Shown: piece after piece, positions 51,490 through 60,236 of the stretch
Layout: every line of letters begins with the position of its first letter
Position numbering within the stretch: the first letter of the stretch is position 1
NCBI GenBank assembly: GCA_017411385.1
Contig: JAFQQF010000003.1
Coordinates: forward strand, 62,001-126,000
Source: Ruminococcus sp.
GTDB taxonomy: Bacteria > Bacillota > Clostridia > Oscillospirales > Acutalibacteraceae
Direction: 5' to 3'
Length of the DNA: 64,000 nt
The notes under the pieces: model-generated
What the model was told of the DNA's origin: nothing
Databases searched by the model: none
The model's input: the letters and a program-made list of their open reading frames with translations, nothing else
Program-made: the position numbers and the translations under genes

Positions 51490-51849
51490 ATGGCGTGGAG
51501 TTTTGACAAACACACTCCTGTGTATTTGCAGATTGCAGAGCGAATCCGCAACAACATTATACGCGGAGTATATCCGCCAAATTCTCAGATTCCCTCAGTT
51601 CGTCAACTTGCCCTTCTGGCAGCAGTTAATCCCAATACCGTTCAGCACGCCTTGACTGCTTTAGAGTTAGAAGGAATTATATATTCCGAAAGTACAACAG
51701 GAAGATTCGTCACAGATAACGAGGAACTTATTAATTCTGCACGTGTTCAGGCGGCACATAAATTGGTGTCACAGTTTATGAAAAGTGCACAGGAGCTATC
51801 TATTTCAAAAGATGAATTAATAACTATGATAAAGGAGGAGAATGAATGA
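51490..51849 (+). CDS. GntR-family repressor, YtrA subfamily
   Basis: 119 residues from ATG 51490, after AAAGGAGG; the longer frame to 51430 would include the operator. The N-terminal winged helix is 'PVYLQIAERIRNNIIRGVYPPNSQIPSVRQLALLAAVNPNTVQHALTALE' in outline, followed by only about 45 residues, the short dimerising tail of the YtrA type. It probably represses its own operon through the dyad over the -10. Such operons respond to cell-wall antibiotics in Bacillus; the inducer here is unknown. It overlaps the ATPase gene by four bases. Confidence 0.92.
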   Translation: MAWSFDKHTPVYLQIAERIRNNIIRGVYPPNSQIPSVRQLALLAAVNPNTVQHALTALELEGIIYSESTTGRFVTDNEELINSARVQAAHKLVSQFMKSAQELSISKDELITMIKEENE

Positions 51850-52559
51850 GCATACTTGAATGTAAGAATCTTACCAAGGCATACAAACGCGGCAAAAATG
51901 TTCTTGACAATATGAATCTTGAGATTCCTGAAGGAAAGATTATAGGACTTTTAGGTCCCAACGGCTGCGGTAAATCTACATTGATTAAATTGATTGCAGG
52001 ACTCCTTGTGCCCAACAAGGGGGAAATTCTCGTTGACGGCAAACGAGTAGGAGAAAACACAAAAGCAGTTGTTTCCTATCTGCCCGAGCGTACATATTTC
52101 AGCAATCAGATGAAGGTTGATGAGCTTATCAAATACTTCTCAGAGTTTTATGCGGACTTTGATAAAGAAACAGCCAGCAAACTTATGACCGACTTGGGTA
52201 TTGACACTAAATCAAGGCTCAAAACCCTCTCAAAAGGAACCAAAGAAAAGGTACAGCTTATACTGGTTATGTCACGCAGAGCAAAGCTCTATCTTCTTGA
52301 CGAGCCCATAGCTGGAGTTGACCCAGCTGCGAGAGAATACATTCTCAGTACTATTGTAGGTAACTATAACCCTGATTCCACAATCATAATCACAACCCAT
52401 CTCATTGCAGATGTTGAGCAGGTGCTTGATGATTTTATGTTCATAACCTACAGCGGAAAAATCCTCAAATCAGGCTCAGCAGAAGAAGCCAGAATGAAAA
52501 ATAATTGTTCACTTGATGAACTTTTCCGGGAGGTGTTCAGATGTTCGCAAAACTTCTGA
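51846..52559 (+). CDS. ABC transporter ATP-binding protein
   Basis: 237 residues. Walker A 'GPNGCGKST' (about residues 37-45), Q-loop region, signature 'LSKGTKEKVQL' (a variant of LSGGQ usual in YtrB-like and drug-export ATPases), Walker B 'LYLLDEPIAGVD', and H-loop 'TTHLIAD'. It pairs with the permease that overlaps it by 19 bases. Confidence 0.93.
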   Translation: MSILECKNLTKAYKRGKNVLDNMNLEIPEGKIIGLLGPNGCGKSTLIKLIAGLLVPNKGEILVDGKRVGENTKAVVSYLPERTYFSNQMKVDELIKYFSEFYADFDKETASKLMTDLGIDTKSRLKTLSKGTKEKVQLILVMSRRAKLYLLDEPIAGVDPAAREYILSTIVGNYNPDSTIIITTHLIADVEQVLDDFMFITYSGKILKSGSAEEARMKNNCSLDELFREVFRCSQNF

Positions 52560-53416
52560 AGCACGACGTAAAAGCCGTGTTCAAATACTGGTGGCTGGGT
52601 GCAGGCATATCCATTATAGTAGCTATCTTTGGCGGATTCTGTATGAAGATAGCGAATGTAGATTATACAAAATATGAAATTTTGCCAACCTTGGGTATGA
52701 TAGGTGTAGTGTTAACCCGTATCGGGCTTTATCTGTTTCCGTTATTTACCACAATTCTGGTAGTTGTCCGTTATTATAAGCATTTCTTCACTGACGAGGG
52801 TTATCTCACCTTTACTCTACCTGTCAAAAAGAATTTGCTTCTTGATTCAAAAATTGCTACATCTTTTATATTTTCTTTTATGTCATCAGTTTTAAGTTAT
52901 CTGAATTTATTTCTGATAATGCTTATCGGTAATCCTGAAATTATCGGTACTGATGAAATGGCTTATGAATTCAGCACTTTTGGTTGGCTTCTTACTATGG
53001 GAATTTTTGGTGTTGATTCTTTTGCTGATTTTCTTGATTCAACCTCATCTTTTGCAGTTCCATATATTATTCTTTTAGTGTTGATAGCTGTAGCGGCCGT
53101 AATTGTTCAGACACTCTTTATCTATGCCTGCATAACCCTTGCATCTTCAATAGTCAAAAAGCACAAGGTGCTCACAGCAGTAGGACTCTACTACGGAGCA
53201 AGTAGTGTTGTAACCTTTCTGCTTCTGGTATTTATGATTTTGGGAGTGTTTTCTACTTATAATACAACGGAGATTACAGAAGGTTTAAGTGAGGTTGAAT
53301 CCTTTTGGTTTACACTTTTGATGTTTGTTGGTGTATTAGGTGTGCTTTTGGCAGTGATAAGTGCACTATATCTGCTTCTGACCTATCTTCTAGATAAGAA
53401 ACTCAATCTAGAGTAA
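52541..53416 (+). CDS. ABC transporter permease (ABC-2 like)
   Basis: 291 residues, about six membrane helices: two near residues 17-75, two near 105-155, then about 170-215 and 235-285. 'EGYLTFTLPVKKNLLLDSKI' between helices is typical of clostridial ABC-2 permeases in such operons. It starts inside the ATPase gene, showing tight coupling. Substrate unknown. Confidence 0.85.
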   Translation: MFAKLLKHDVKAVFKYWWLGAGISIIVAIFGGFCMKIANVDYTKYEILPTLGMIGVVLTRIGLYLFPLFTTILVVVRYYKHFFTDEGYLTFTLPVKKNLLLDSKIATSFIFSFMSSVLSYLNLFLIMLIGNPEIIGTDEMAYEFSTFGWLLTMGIFGVDSFADFLDSTSSFAVPYIILLVLIAVAAVIVQTLFIYACITLASSIVKKHKVLTAVGLYYGASSVVTFLLLVFMILGVFSTYNTTEITEGLSEVESFWFTLLMFVGVLGVLLAVISALYLLLTYLLDKKLNLE

Positions 53417-53428
53417 GGAGGTTGTGTT

Positions 53429-54427
53429 ATGAAGAAATTTATATCAGTTACTATTACACTTATAATTCTGTGTGTGTTTTTTTTAGTTGGTGCACCTTAT
53501 GTTTTTGCAGATAAGTTTTCAGATTGGCAAATGGCTCCTGACGGGGAGTATCTTAAACATGAGGGCAAAAAATACTATCCTGTAAAAGAATCTGCTAGTT
53601 TTGATTTTGACTATTCAAAATACAACCACGATGCCAATAATAGTGATTATGCCACTGTGCGATTATATTTTGATGATAAAACTATGGAGAAATATTATCG
53701 CTACTCTAACGTTCTTATTCCTACAGGCGTAGATTGTCCATGTGTGCAGGTCAGATTTAGTAGTGATTATAGTACAACCTTTTATGTATATGCGGAGAAA
53801 TCTGAACTGAAAAAGTATGAGGACCTGGCAAGGGGAATCGGTAGTTCTTACTCTGTGAAAACCTGGGAGTATTACAGCTCTTCTTTTGAAATAAGTGCGG
53901 AAGATTTTGATGAATGGCTATCCGGTGAAACTGTAACAACGAAGTTAATCCATCTGAACAAGTATAAAAAAACCGAACTATATGCTGTAGACGGAACAGG
54001 ACTGGTAAATATTGAAAGCGGAATGATTTACATAGACGCAGATACTGAAGATGTATATTTGCTGAGGTATAATGATTCAGAGGAAACAGCATATTTAGCA
54101 AATGGCATTGTTAATGACCATATAAATACAGAAGTTACATTGTATAAACTTGAGGACGAAGAACTTTATCAGGATTTTATTACATATTACAATACTGAGC
54201 CTAAAGATGATTTGGAGTGGATTGAGCCTGAAAAATCTGATATAACCTTCCTGAAGGTCTTCTGTGTTTTCCTATTTGGCGTGTTGCCCATGCTTCTCAC
54301 AGCATTCTCTATAGTAATGCTCTGTGTTATCAAAGATAAAAAATATTATCGTGCATATATTATGATGCTTATAGGTTCGGTTTTAGTTCTTATCGTCTGC
54401 ATATCATTAATTATACTATTTTTATAA
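53429..54427 (+). CDS. Membrane-anchored extracytoplasmic protein of unknown function
   Basis: 332 residues, ATG 53429 after AAGGAGG. An N-terminal hydrophobic segment (residues 4-27) is followed by about 240 polar residues rich in Tyr, Asp, Glu and Ser, and two C-terminal helices (about 272-300 and 307-331). The large domain probably lies outside the cell. No family was recognised. It is co-transcribed with the GntR/ABC genes and may be a sensor or accessory of the exporter. Confidence 0.7.
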   Translation: MKKFISVTITLIILCVFFLVGAPYVFADKFSDWQMAPDGEYLKHEGKKYYPVKESASFDFDYSKYNHDANNSDYATVRLYFDDKTMEKYYRYSNVLIPTGVDCPCVQVRFSSDYSTTFYVYAEKSELKKYEDLARGIGSSYSVKTWEYYSSSFEISAEDFDEWLSGETVTTKLIHLNKYKKTELYAVDGTGLVNIESGMIYIDADTEDVYLLRYNDSEETAYLANGIVNDHINTEVTLYKLEDEELYQDFITYYNTEPKDDLEWIEPEKSDITFLKVFCVFLFGVLPMLLTAFSIVMLCVIKDKKYYRAYIMMLIGSVLVLIVCISLIILFL

Positions 54428-54464
54428 TTTGTAATTGTATGATTAAGTATTCCATACTAATTAA

Positions 54465-54505
54465 AACAGCCATCCGCATAAAACGGATGGCTGTTGCTGT
54501 TGTAT
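54465..54505. terminator. Convergent terminator
   Basis: AACAGCCATCCG (54465-54476) / CGGATGGCTGTT (54484-54495), 7-base loop. It lies between two converging genes; the T-runs are modest on both strands. Confidence 0.75.
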
Positions 54506-54507
54506 AT

Positions 54508-57123
54508 TTACTTTTCGGGTTTGATAAGTCCTATTGTTTTGCACAGCTCCATAATAATTGTGGGAGTCAGCACAAGTCCCAAGGAAATCATATACAGCTC
54601 CCAAGGCAGATATATAAGACCGAATGCAATCTGCACAGGAGTGAAGAGTACCAGAAGTACAAGTGCCAAGGATGCAAGCACCGCAAGGTTTAAGTTCTTG
54701 TTTGTAAAGAATCCAATCTTAAAGAGTGAGCGGTCTGAACGCACGTTAAAGGACTGGAGAATCTGAGAAAGGGAGAGAGTCATAAATGCCATTGTCTGAC
54801 CGCCTGCATCTGTACCTGTCCATGCAGAGCCGAGGAAATATGCAACAAGTGTCAAAAGACCGAACATAATGCCCTGCAGAATAATTCTCACGCCTAAGCC
54901 GTTCGCAAAGATTCCTTCATTCTTGGGCTTGGGCTTTCTGGTCATTACGTCCTTTTCAACAGGCTCCATACCAAGGGCAATAGCAGGCAGGGAGTCGGTC
55001 ACAAGGTTAATCCACAGAAGCTGCATTGAGAGCAGGGGAGATTTGTGCCATAAAAGCATTGCCACAAAGACTGCAACGACCTCGCCGATGTTAGTACCAA
55101 GCAGGAAGGATACAACCTTCTTAATGTTTGCGTAGATACCTCTGCCTTCTTTGACTGCTTCAACAATGGTAGCGAAGTTGTCGTCGGTGAGTGTCATGTC
55201 AGCTGCACCCTTTGCAACGTCTGTGCCTGTGATACCCATAGCACAGCCGATGTCAGCAGCTTTTAAGGCAGGTGCATCGTTTACACCATCGCCTGTCATT
55301 GATACAACCTGACCTTTTCTCTGCCAAGCTTTTACAATACGAATTTTGTTCTCAGGGGATACTCGTGCATAAACCGAGATTTTCTCAACCTGTTCGTCAA
55401 GCTCTCTGTCTGTCATGCTGTCAAGCTCAGCACCTGTAATTGCAAGGTCGCCTTCAAGGAAAATTCCAAGTTCTTTTGCAATGGCAGTTGCTGTAACCAC
55501 GTGGTCGCCTGTAATCATAACTGGCTTTATACCTGCCTGTCTGCAGGTAGCAACAGCCACCTTGGCTTCTTCTCTCGGGGGGTCAATCATGCCCACAAGG
55601 CCCATAAAGGTAAGCTCGTTTTCAAGGCTTTCAGAGGTTAATTCCTCGGGAATGCTGTCAATAACCTTGTAGCCGATTGCAAGCACTCTCAGAGCGTTTT
55701 CGCTCATTTCTTCTGTGAAGCGTTTGGCAGCTTCAAGGTCGCCCTTTATGCAACGCTCTGCCATCATGTCAAATGCGCCCTTGACGATAACAACGTACTT
55801 GCCGTCAATTTCGTTTATAGTGCTCATAAGCTTTCTGTCGGAGTCAAAGGGAATACCGCCCAGTCGGGGATAGGCAAAGTTCAGCTCATCCTTTGGCATA
55901 CCGCTCTTGTGTGCGGCATAAACAATGGCTGTTTCCGTAGGGTCGCCGATGTGCTGTTCCTTGCCGTCAGTAAATACCACCGAGCCGTCACAGCACAATG
56001 TGCCGTACATAAGAAGCTTCTTTATGTCGTCAGCGTTATTGTCACTAATGTTAACAGGAGCATCGGCTTGGTCAATATAAGCTTTTGTCAGAGTCATTCT
56101 GTTCTGTGTGAGAGTACCTGTTTTATCAGAGCAGATAATGGAAGCACTGCCTAAGGTTTCAACAGCAGGAAGACGTCTGATAAGAGCGTTTCTTTTTACC
56201 ATCCTCTGTACGCCGATAGACAGCACAATGGTTACAATTGCAGGCAGACCCTCAGGGATTGCAGAAACCGCAAGGGATACCGCGGTCATAAAAATTTCAA
56301 GCACGGGGATTTGGTTGATAACACCAACAATAAAGATAATCGCACAAGCACCGAGTGCTACAAAACCTAAGTATTTGCCAAGGCTTGCAAGCTTTTTCTG
56401 CAAAGGTGTCTGTGTGTCACCTTCGTTTGAAAGCAGATTTGCAATCTTGCCCATCTCTGTGTCCATACCTGTAGCAGTTACAACCGCCAAGGCTGTACCA
56501 TAGGTAACACTACATCCTGAGAATACCATATTTGAGCGGTCACCCAAGGGTGCTTTTTCTTCAATAACGGCATTTGCATCTTTTTCAGATGGAACAGACT
56601 CACCTGTCAGAGCTGACTCCTCACACTTAAGGCTTGTGCTCTCAATAAGCCTTGCGTCAGCAGGGATAAAGTCGCCTGCTTCAAGCTTAATGATATCACC
56701 GGGTACAAGCATGGCGGCGTCAATAATCTTTTCCTCGCCGTTTCTTATAACCCTTGCGTGAGGTGCCGACATATTCTGCAGAGCATCCAAGGCTTTTTCC
56801 GCCTTGCTTTCCTGCACAACACCCATTATTGCGTTGAGAATTACAATCAGAACAATGAGAGCAGGCTCAAACAGCTCACCCCAGTTTTTCTCAACACAAA
56901 CAACAACAAAGGATACTATAGCCGCTGCAATGAGAATAAGAATCATTACATCCTTGAACTGGTCCATAAACCTCTGCAGGGTTGTTTTCTTTTTCTTTTC
57001 TTTTAGTTTGTTTGCTCCGTATTTTGCAGTTCTTTCTTCTATTTGTTTGTTGTTAAGACCTTTTGAAGGCTCAACGCCGAAATTTGAAAGAACAGCACTC
57101 TTTTCTTCGTGATGAAACAGCAA
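54508..57123 (-). CDS. Calcium-type P-type ATPase (P2A)
   Basis: 871 residues from a TTG at 57123, seven bases after GGGAGG; the frame continues upstream without a ribosome site. Cation export driven by ATP. N-terminal cation-ATPase domain ('FGVEPSKGLNNKQIEERTAKYGANKL'), actuator 'LTGESVPSEKD', phosphorylation site 'DKTGTLTQN', 'KGAFDMMAERC' for ATP, hinge 'TGDGVNDAPALKAADIG'. In helix 4 'AIPEGLPAIV' has the Ca-binding Glu of PEGL, and in helix 6 'WINLVTDSLPAIALG' has Asn, Thr and Asp; these match SERCA-like bacterial Ca2+-ATPases. Ca2+ is likely, Mn2+ possible. Confidence 0.9.
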   Translation of the reverse strand: MLFHHEEKSAVLSNFGVEPSKGLNNKQIEERTAKYGANKLKEKKKKTTLQRFMDQFKDVMILILIAAAIVSFVVVCVEKNWGELFEPALIVLIVILNAIMGVVQESKAEKALDALQNMSAPHARVIRNGEEKIIDAAMLVPGDIIKLEAGDFIPADARLIESTSLKCEESALTGESVPSEKDANAVIEEKAPLGDRSNMVFSGCSVTYGTALAVVTATGMDTEMGKIANLLSNEGDTQTPLQKKLASLGKYLGFVALGACAIIFIVGVINQIPVLEIFMTAVSLAVSAIPEGLPAIVTIVLSIGVQRMVKRNALIRRLPAVETLGSASIICSDKTGTLTQNRMTLTKAYIDQADAPVNISDNNADDIKKLLMYGTLCCDGSVVFTDGKEQHIGDPTETAIVYAAHKSGMPKDELNFAYPRLGGIPFDSDRKLMSTINEIDGKYVVIVKGAFDMMAERCIKGDLEAAKRFTEEMSENALRVLAIGYKVIDSIPEELTSESLENELTFMGLVGMIDPPREEAKVAVATCRQAGIKPVMITGDHVVTATAIAKELGIFLEGDLAITGAELDSMTDRELDEQVEKISVYARVSPENKIRIVKAWQRKGQVVSMTGDGVNDAPALKAADIGCAMGITGTDVAKGAADMTLTDDNFATIVEAVKEGRGIYANIKKVVSFLLGTNIGEVVAVFVAMLLWHKSPLLSMQLLWINLVTDSLPAIALGMEPVEKDVMTRKPKPKNEGIFANGLGVRIILQGIMFGLLTLVAYFLGSAWTGTDAGGQTMAFMTLSLSQILQSFNVRSDRSLFKIGFFTNKNLNLAVLASLALVLLVLFTPVQIAFGLIYLPWELYMISLGLVLTPTIIMELCKTIGLIKPEK

Positions 57124-57157
57124 AACAATACCTCCCTGTTTAATAATGTACTTACTT

Positions 57158-57185
57158 ATTATACCAAATAAATATATTCTTTCAA
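57158..57185 (-). promoter_or_regulatory. Promoter of the P-type ATPase gene
   Basis: Minus strand: TTGAAA (57185-57180), 16-base spacer, TATAAT (57163-57158). Confidence 0.6.
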
Positions 57186-57245
57186 TCAATTTTATATTAA
57201 GTCATTGTAAAAATTAAAAAATAAGATGTAATTGAATGATATTTA

Positions 57246-57254
57246 TGCTATAAT
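57246..57254 (+). promoter_or_regulatory. Extended -10 promoter of the HAD gene
   Basis: TATGC directly before TATAAT (57249-57254) gives an extended -10; the -35 is poor. Confidence 0.5.
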
Positions 57255-57286
57255 ACAAGCTGAATTGTGTTAATGAGGAGTATACT

Positions 57287-57991
57287 ATGGATATAAAGGT
57301 TGTATTATTCGATTTAGACGGCACACTTCTGCCAATGGACCAAGAGGTGTTTGTCAAAACATATTTCGGACTTTTAGCAAAGCGTATGGCACAGTTTGGA
57401 TATGAACCTGAGAAGCTTATAAAAACCATCTGGCAGGGGACAAAGGCTATGATGAAAAATGACGGTTCACGGCTTAACGAAGAGGTCTTCTGGAATGTGC
57501 TTGTAAGCGTATATGGCAAGGAATGTCTTGACAGTCAGCCTGTGTTTGACGAGTTTTATCATAATGAATTCATAGGTGTTAAGGATATATGCGGTTTCAA
57601 TCCTCTTGCAAATGAAGCTGTTGAGCGGATAAAGCAGGCAGGCTACAGAGTAGCACTTGCCACCCAGCCTATATTCCCACGTATCGCCACCGAAAACAGA
57701 GTGGAATGGGCAGGACTTCAGATGTCCGATTTTGAGCTTGTCACCACATACGAGAACATCGGCTTTACTAAGCCTGTGCCTGAATACTATATGGAGGTTT
57801 GCTCACGACTTGGGGTTACCCCATCAGAGTGTCTTATGGTAGGCAATGATGTAGACGATGATATGGTAACAGAGCAATTAGGTATGCAGACCTTCCTCGT
57901 AACAGACTGCCTTATCAATAACAGTGGCAAGGATATTTCCCGTTATCCGAAGGGGACGCTAAGCGACCTTATGAAAATCCTTAATGTGTAA
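57287..57991 (+). CDS. HAD-superfamily hydrolase
   Basis: 234 residues, ATG 57287 after TGAGGAG. Motif I 'LFDLDGTL' with the nucleophile Asp, motif II around 'VALATQP' (Thr), motif III/IV 'KPVPEYY' Lys and 'VGNDVDDDM' acidic pair. The helical cap between residues about 15 and 90 marks a C1 type phosphatase. Substrate cannot be told. Single gene. Confidence 0.85.
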   Translation: MDIKVVLFDLDGTLLPMDQEVFVKTYFGLLAKRMAQFGYEPEKLIKTIWQGTKAMMKNDGSRLNEEVFWNVLVSVYGKECLDSQPVFDEFYHNEFIGVKDICGFNPLANEAVERIKQAGYRVALATQPIFPRIATENRVEWAGLQMSDFELVTTYENIGFTKPVPEYYMEVCSRLGVTPSECLMVGNDVDDDMVTEQLGMQTFLVTDCLINNSGKDISRYPKGTLSDLMKILNV

Positions 57992-58058
57992 AAAACAAAA
58001 AGCTGTTTTGTTTTTGACTGAATTATTATTGTTCGGAGTCCTGTCGATGCAAAGATGA

Positions 58059-59753
58059 TTAATCTTTTAACCACTTCATTGCGAAGTTTAACTCGTAATC
58101 TTGCTGTTTAGAAGCATAAATAGTTTCAACTGCGTTTAAGTCTAAAGGTATTTCAACCTCTAATGGTATACGGGATACTCTGCTTGTATCGGTGTCTATC
58201 TTGGGAGTTCCGTCTGGATCTGTGCAATAGTAAACTGGATAAGTAATTGCAAAATACCCTTGTGCAAGATAACTTGTACCGCCAATTGATTGATACGAAC
58301 AATTTGAAGGGGTAAGTCCCATCAAGGTTACATTTGGTAGAGATGACAGCATATCAGCTAAACCGTCTCCCGAACTGATGGTGTTCTGATTTACTAGAAC
58401 TACTGTAGGTAAATCTGCCCACTTGCCGTTTCCTTTTATATGCAATTTAGCTGCGTTGCTGTTGTCTTTGCTGTAGTCGTAGCTGTATACAGAATCCTCC
58501 TTAGAAAAGAGAGAAGCAACCGCCGCAGATACCTCAGGATGACCGCCTGTGTTGTTGCGGATATCTATAATAAGCTCAGTCATTCCCTGTGATTTGAGTT
58601 CCTCAAGAATTTTGTTTGTCTGAGTTTCTATAAAAGGCGCATGTCCTGTAAATACAGCATATATAACCTGAAAGGTTTTCAGGCTTTCTGAGTTTATCTG
58701 TAGGTATCCACAGGTGTCAGATATCATCTTATAGGAGAAATTTTCATTGTCTGCAGATATATTACAGAACTTGGAATATGCTTCTGTATATCGTGTCATA
58801 TAGTCGCCGATTCGGTTTAATGTAACTGTTTTTTCTTCTCCTGAGTCAGTAATGAAAGTTACCTGTGCAGTATCTCCGCCTTTACCTGCTAACAGCATAG
58901 TTCTTGTCGGTTCCTCGTTTTCTGCAACAGGAGGCTTTATAGGTAAGTCAAACGATAGCTTTGCTTCATTTATAGGAACTCCGTTCCACTTTGTGACTTT
59001 GGTTCCTGTGTGAATACCTGATAGCTCAGCTTCGCTGTCAGGCTCGATTTGTACGGCAACCACATCACCAATGTCTGTTGTAATCAAGGATAATCCGTAG
59101 TCGTTACCTAATAAAATGTTGTTGACGTTTGTTGCGATTTCGGAGTTGGCAGGAACTAAACTTATATGCCCGTCGTAAAAACGATTGCAGTAATCATTAA
59201 GCACAATACCGAGAGCGGTTGTATCAGAGCTCTTCTCAGCTTCTTGAACACGCGGCACAAATTCCTCAATAAGTGCATCGTAGTCAATCCCCTTCCAATC
59301 AGAGAGGGGATATTCTCTTTCCATTGCTCTGACAGTAGATATAAAGCTGTCAGTCCAACTGCTGTATGTATAGCAATGTAAATTTGAAGGCAACATGGCA
59401 CCTGCAGGAATATATACATAACTGACTAATGAGCATATGATAATAACGCAAACAGAAATCCGATAAAGAATTTTTTTGTTGCAGAAAATTTGCCAAACTG
59501 CTATAAGTATGGCGACTATATACATAGTGGCAAAGTAACTGAGTGCGATTATCTCTTGTTTTCCAAAGTTAAAAACAATTGAGTGAACAATACAAGCGAT
59601 AAGTGGCACAAAGCAGAGAACTCTCCATATAAGAGTTTTCCTGTTGTTCTTTTTAAGCAGAGCGTGATATATAGTCAAGAATAATACAAACAATACAATT
59701 AACCCTGACAGTATAGCTGTGGGTGTTGAAAGTGAATCTATAATGTAGATCAT
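58059..59753 (-). CDS. Membrane-bound S41-family peptidase
   Basis: 564 residues from ATG 59753, seven bases after AGGGGG; the ATG two codons earlier is too close to that site. Four to five N-terminal helices (about residues 10-130) anchor it. Outside follows a helical region, a PDZ-like segment ('AVQIEPDSEAELSGIHTGTKV', about 240-290) and an S41 catalytic domain: 'ELIIDIRNNTGGHPEV' and 'VVLVNQNTISSGDGLADML', where the second Ser of T-I-S-S-G is the probable nucleophile. C-terminal processing peptidases have this plan, but the several-helix anchor is unusual for them. Cell-envelope protein processing is likely. Confidence 0.82.
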   Translation of the reverse strand: MIYIIDSLSTPTAILSGLIVLFVLFLTIYHALLKKNNRKTLIWRVLCFVPLIACIVHSIVFNFGKQEIIALSYFATMYIVAILIAVWQIFCNKKILYRISVCVIIICSLVSYVYIPAGAMLPSNLHCYTYSSWTDSFISTVRAMEREYPLSDWKGIDYDALIEEFVPRVQEAEKSSDTTALGIVLNDYCNRFYDGHISLVPANSEIATNVNNILLGNDYGLSLITTDIGDVVAVQIEPDSEAELSGIHTGTKVTKWNGVPINEAKLSFDLPIKPPVAENEEPTRTMLLAGKGGDTAQVTFITDSGEEKTVTLNRIGDYMTRYTEAYSKFCNISADNENFSYKMISDTCGYLQINSESLKTFQVIYAVFTGHAPFIETQTNKILEELKSQGMTELIIDIRNNTGGHPEVSAAVASLFSKEDSVYSYDYSKDNSNAAKLHIKGNGKWADLPTVVLVNQNTISSGDGLADMLSSLPNVTLMGLTPSNCSYQSIGGTSYLAQGYFAITYPVYYCTDPDGTPKIDTDTSRVSRIPLEVEIPLDLNAVETIYASKQQDYELNFAMKWLKD

Positions 59754-59783
59754 TGCCATACCCCCTTGTAATTTTACGATAAA

Positions 59784-59812
59784 ATTATACCACCAATAGT
59801 GGTAGTTGTAAA
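59784..59812 (-). promoter_or_regulatory. Promoter of the S41 peptidase with a dyad in the spacer
   Basis: Minus strand: TTTACA (59812-59807), 17-base spacer, TATAAT (59789-59784). Perfect dyad TACCAC (59788-59793)-CAATA-GTGGTA (59799-59804) fills the spacer and enters the -10, so a repressor is likely; it fits no operator I know. Confidence 0.65.
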
Positions 59813-59917
59813 TTTGAATAATTGTTTATTAGACAGTGTGTTGTAATTGTGGGAGATATTTGCAGATAAGTATACCTCATTATCATTGAGAAATAATATG
59901 ATTGAGGTGATTTTACA

Positions 59918-60193
59918 ATGGCCAAAAAGGGAATGAAACGCATTGACCGAACCTACACAAAAGAGCGGAACACTTCTGAGTCTGTGCCTGAGATTGAGGG
60001 CAATGCGAAACACGCAAAAGCCAAGGTCAGACCTATAATTGCAGGAACTTATGCACCTTCACAGAAGGTGTGGCACAGTGTTCCTCATGCTCAAGAAAAG
60101 CCTATTGCGTCTGTATACAGCACTATAGATACCGACCTTGCCCGTGATAATCTGGAAAATGATATTACTGCTGCTGATTTGCAGGATATGTAA
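59918..60193 (+). CDS. Hypothetical protein, 91 residues
   Basis: ATG 59918 follows GAGGTGA with good spacing and a terminator follows the stop, so the gene is probably real. The product is charged, starts MAKKGMKRIDRTYTKERNT, has no membrane helix and few hydrophobic residues, and ends 'NDITAADLQDM'. The N-terminal half is basic, the C-terminal half acidic, and much may be unstructured. No family was recognised. A dyad CCTCA/TGAGG flanks the region 59875-59907 upstream. Confidence 0.6.
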   Translation: MAKKGMKRIDRTYTKERNTSESVPEIEGNAKHAKAKVRPIIAGTYAPSQKVWHSVPHAQEKPIASVYSTIDTDLARDNLENDITAADLQDM

Positions 60194-60198
60194 AATGA

Positions 60199-60232
60199 AA
60201 ACGCCAACTGATTTTTTCAGCTGGCGTTTGAC
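60199..60232. terminator. Convergent terminator
   Basis: AAACGCCAACTGA (60199-60211) / TCAGCTGGCGTTT (60217-60229) with one bulge and a T-rich loop. Confidence 0.8.
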
Positions 60233-60236
60233 TTTA

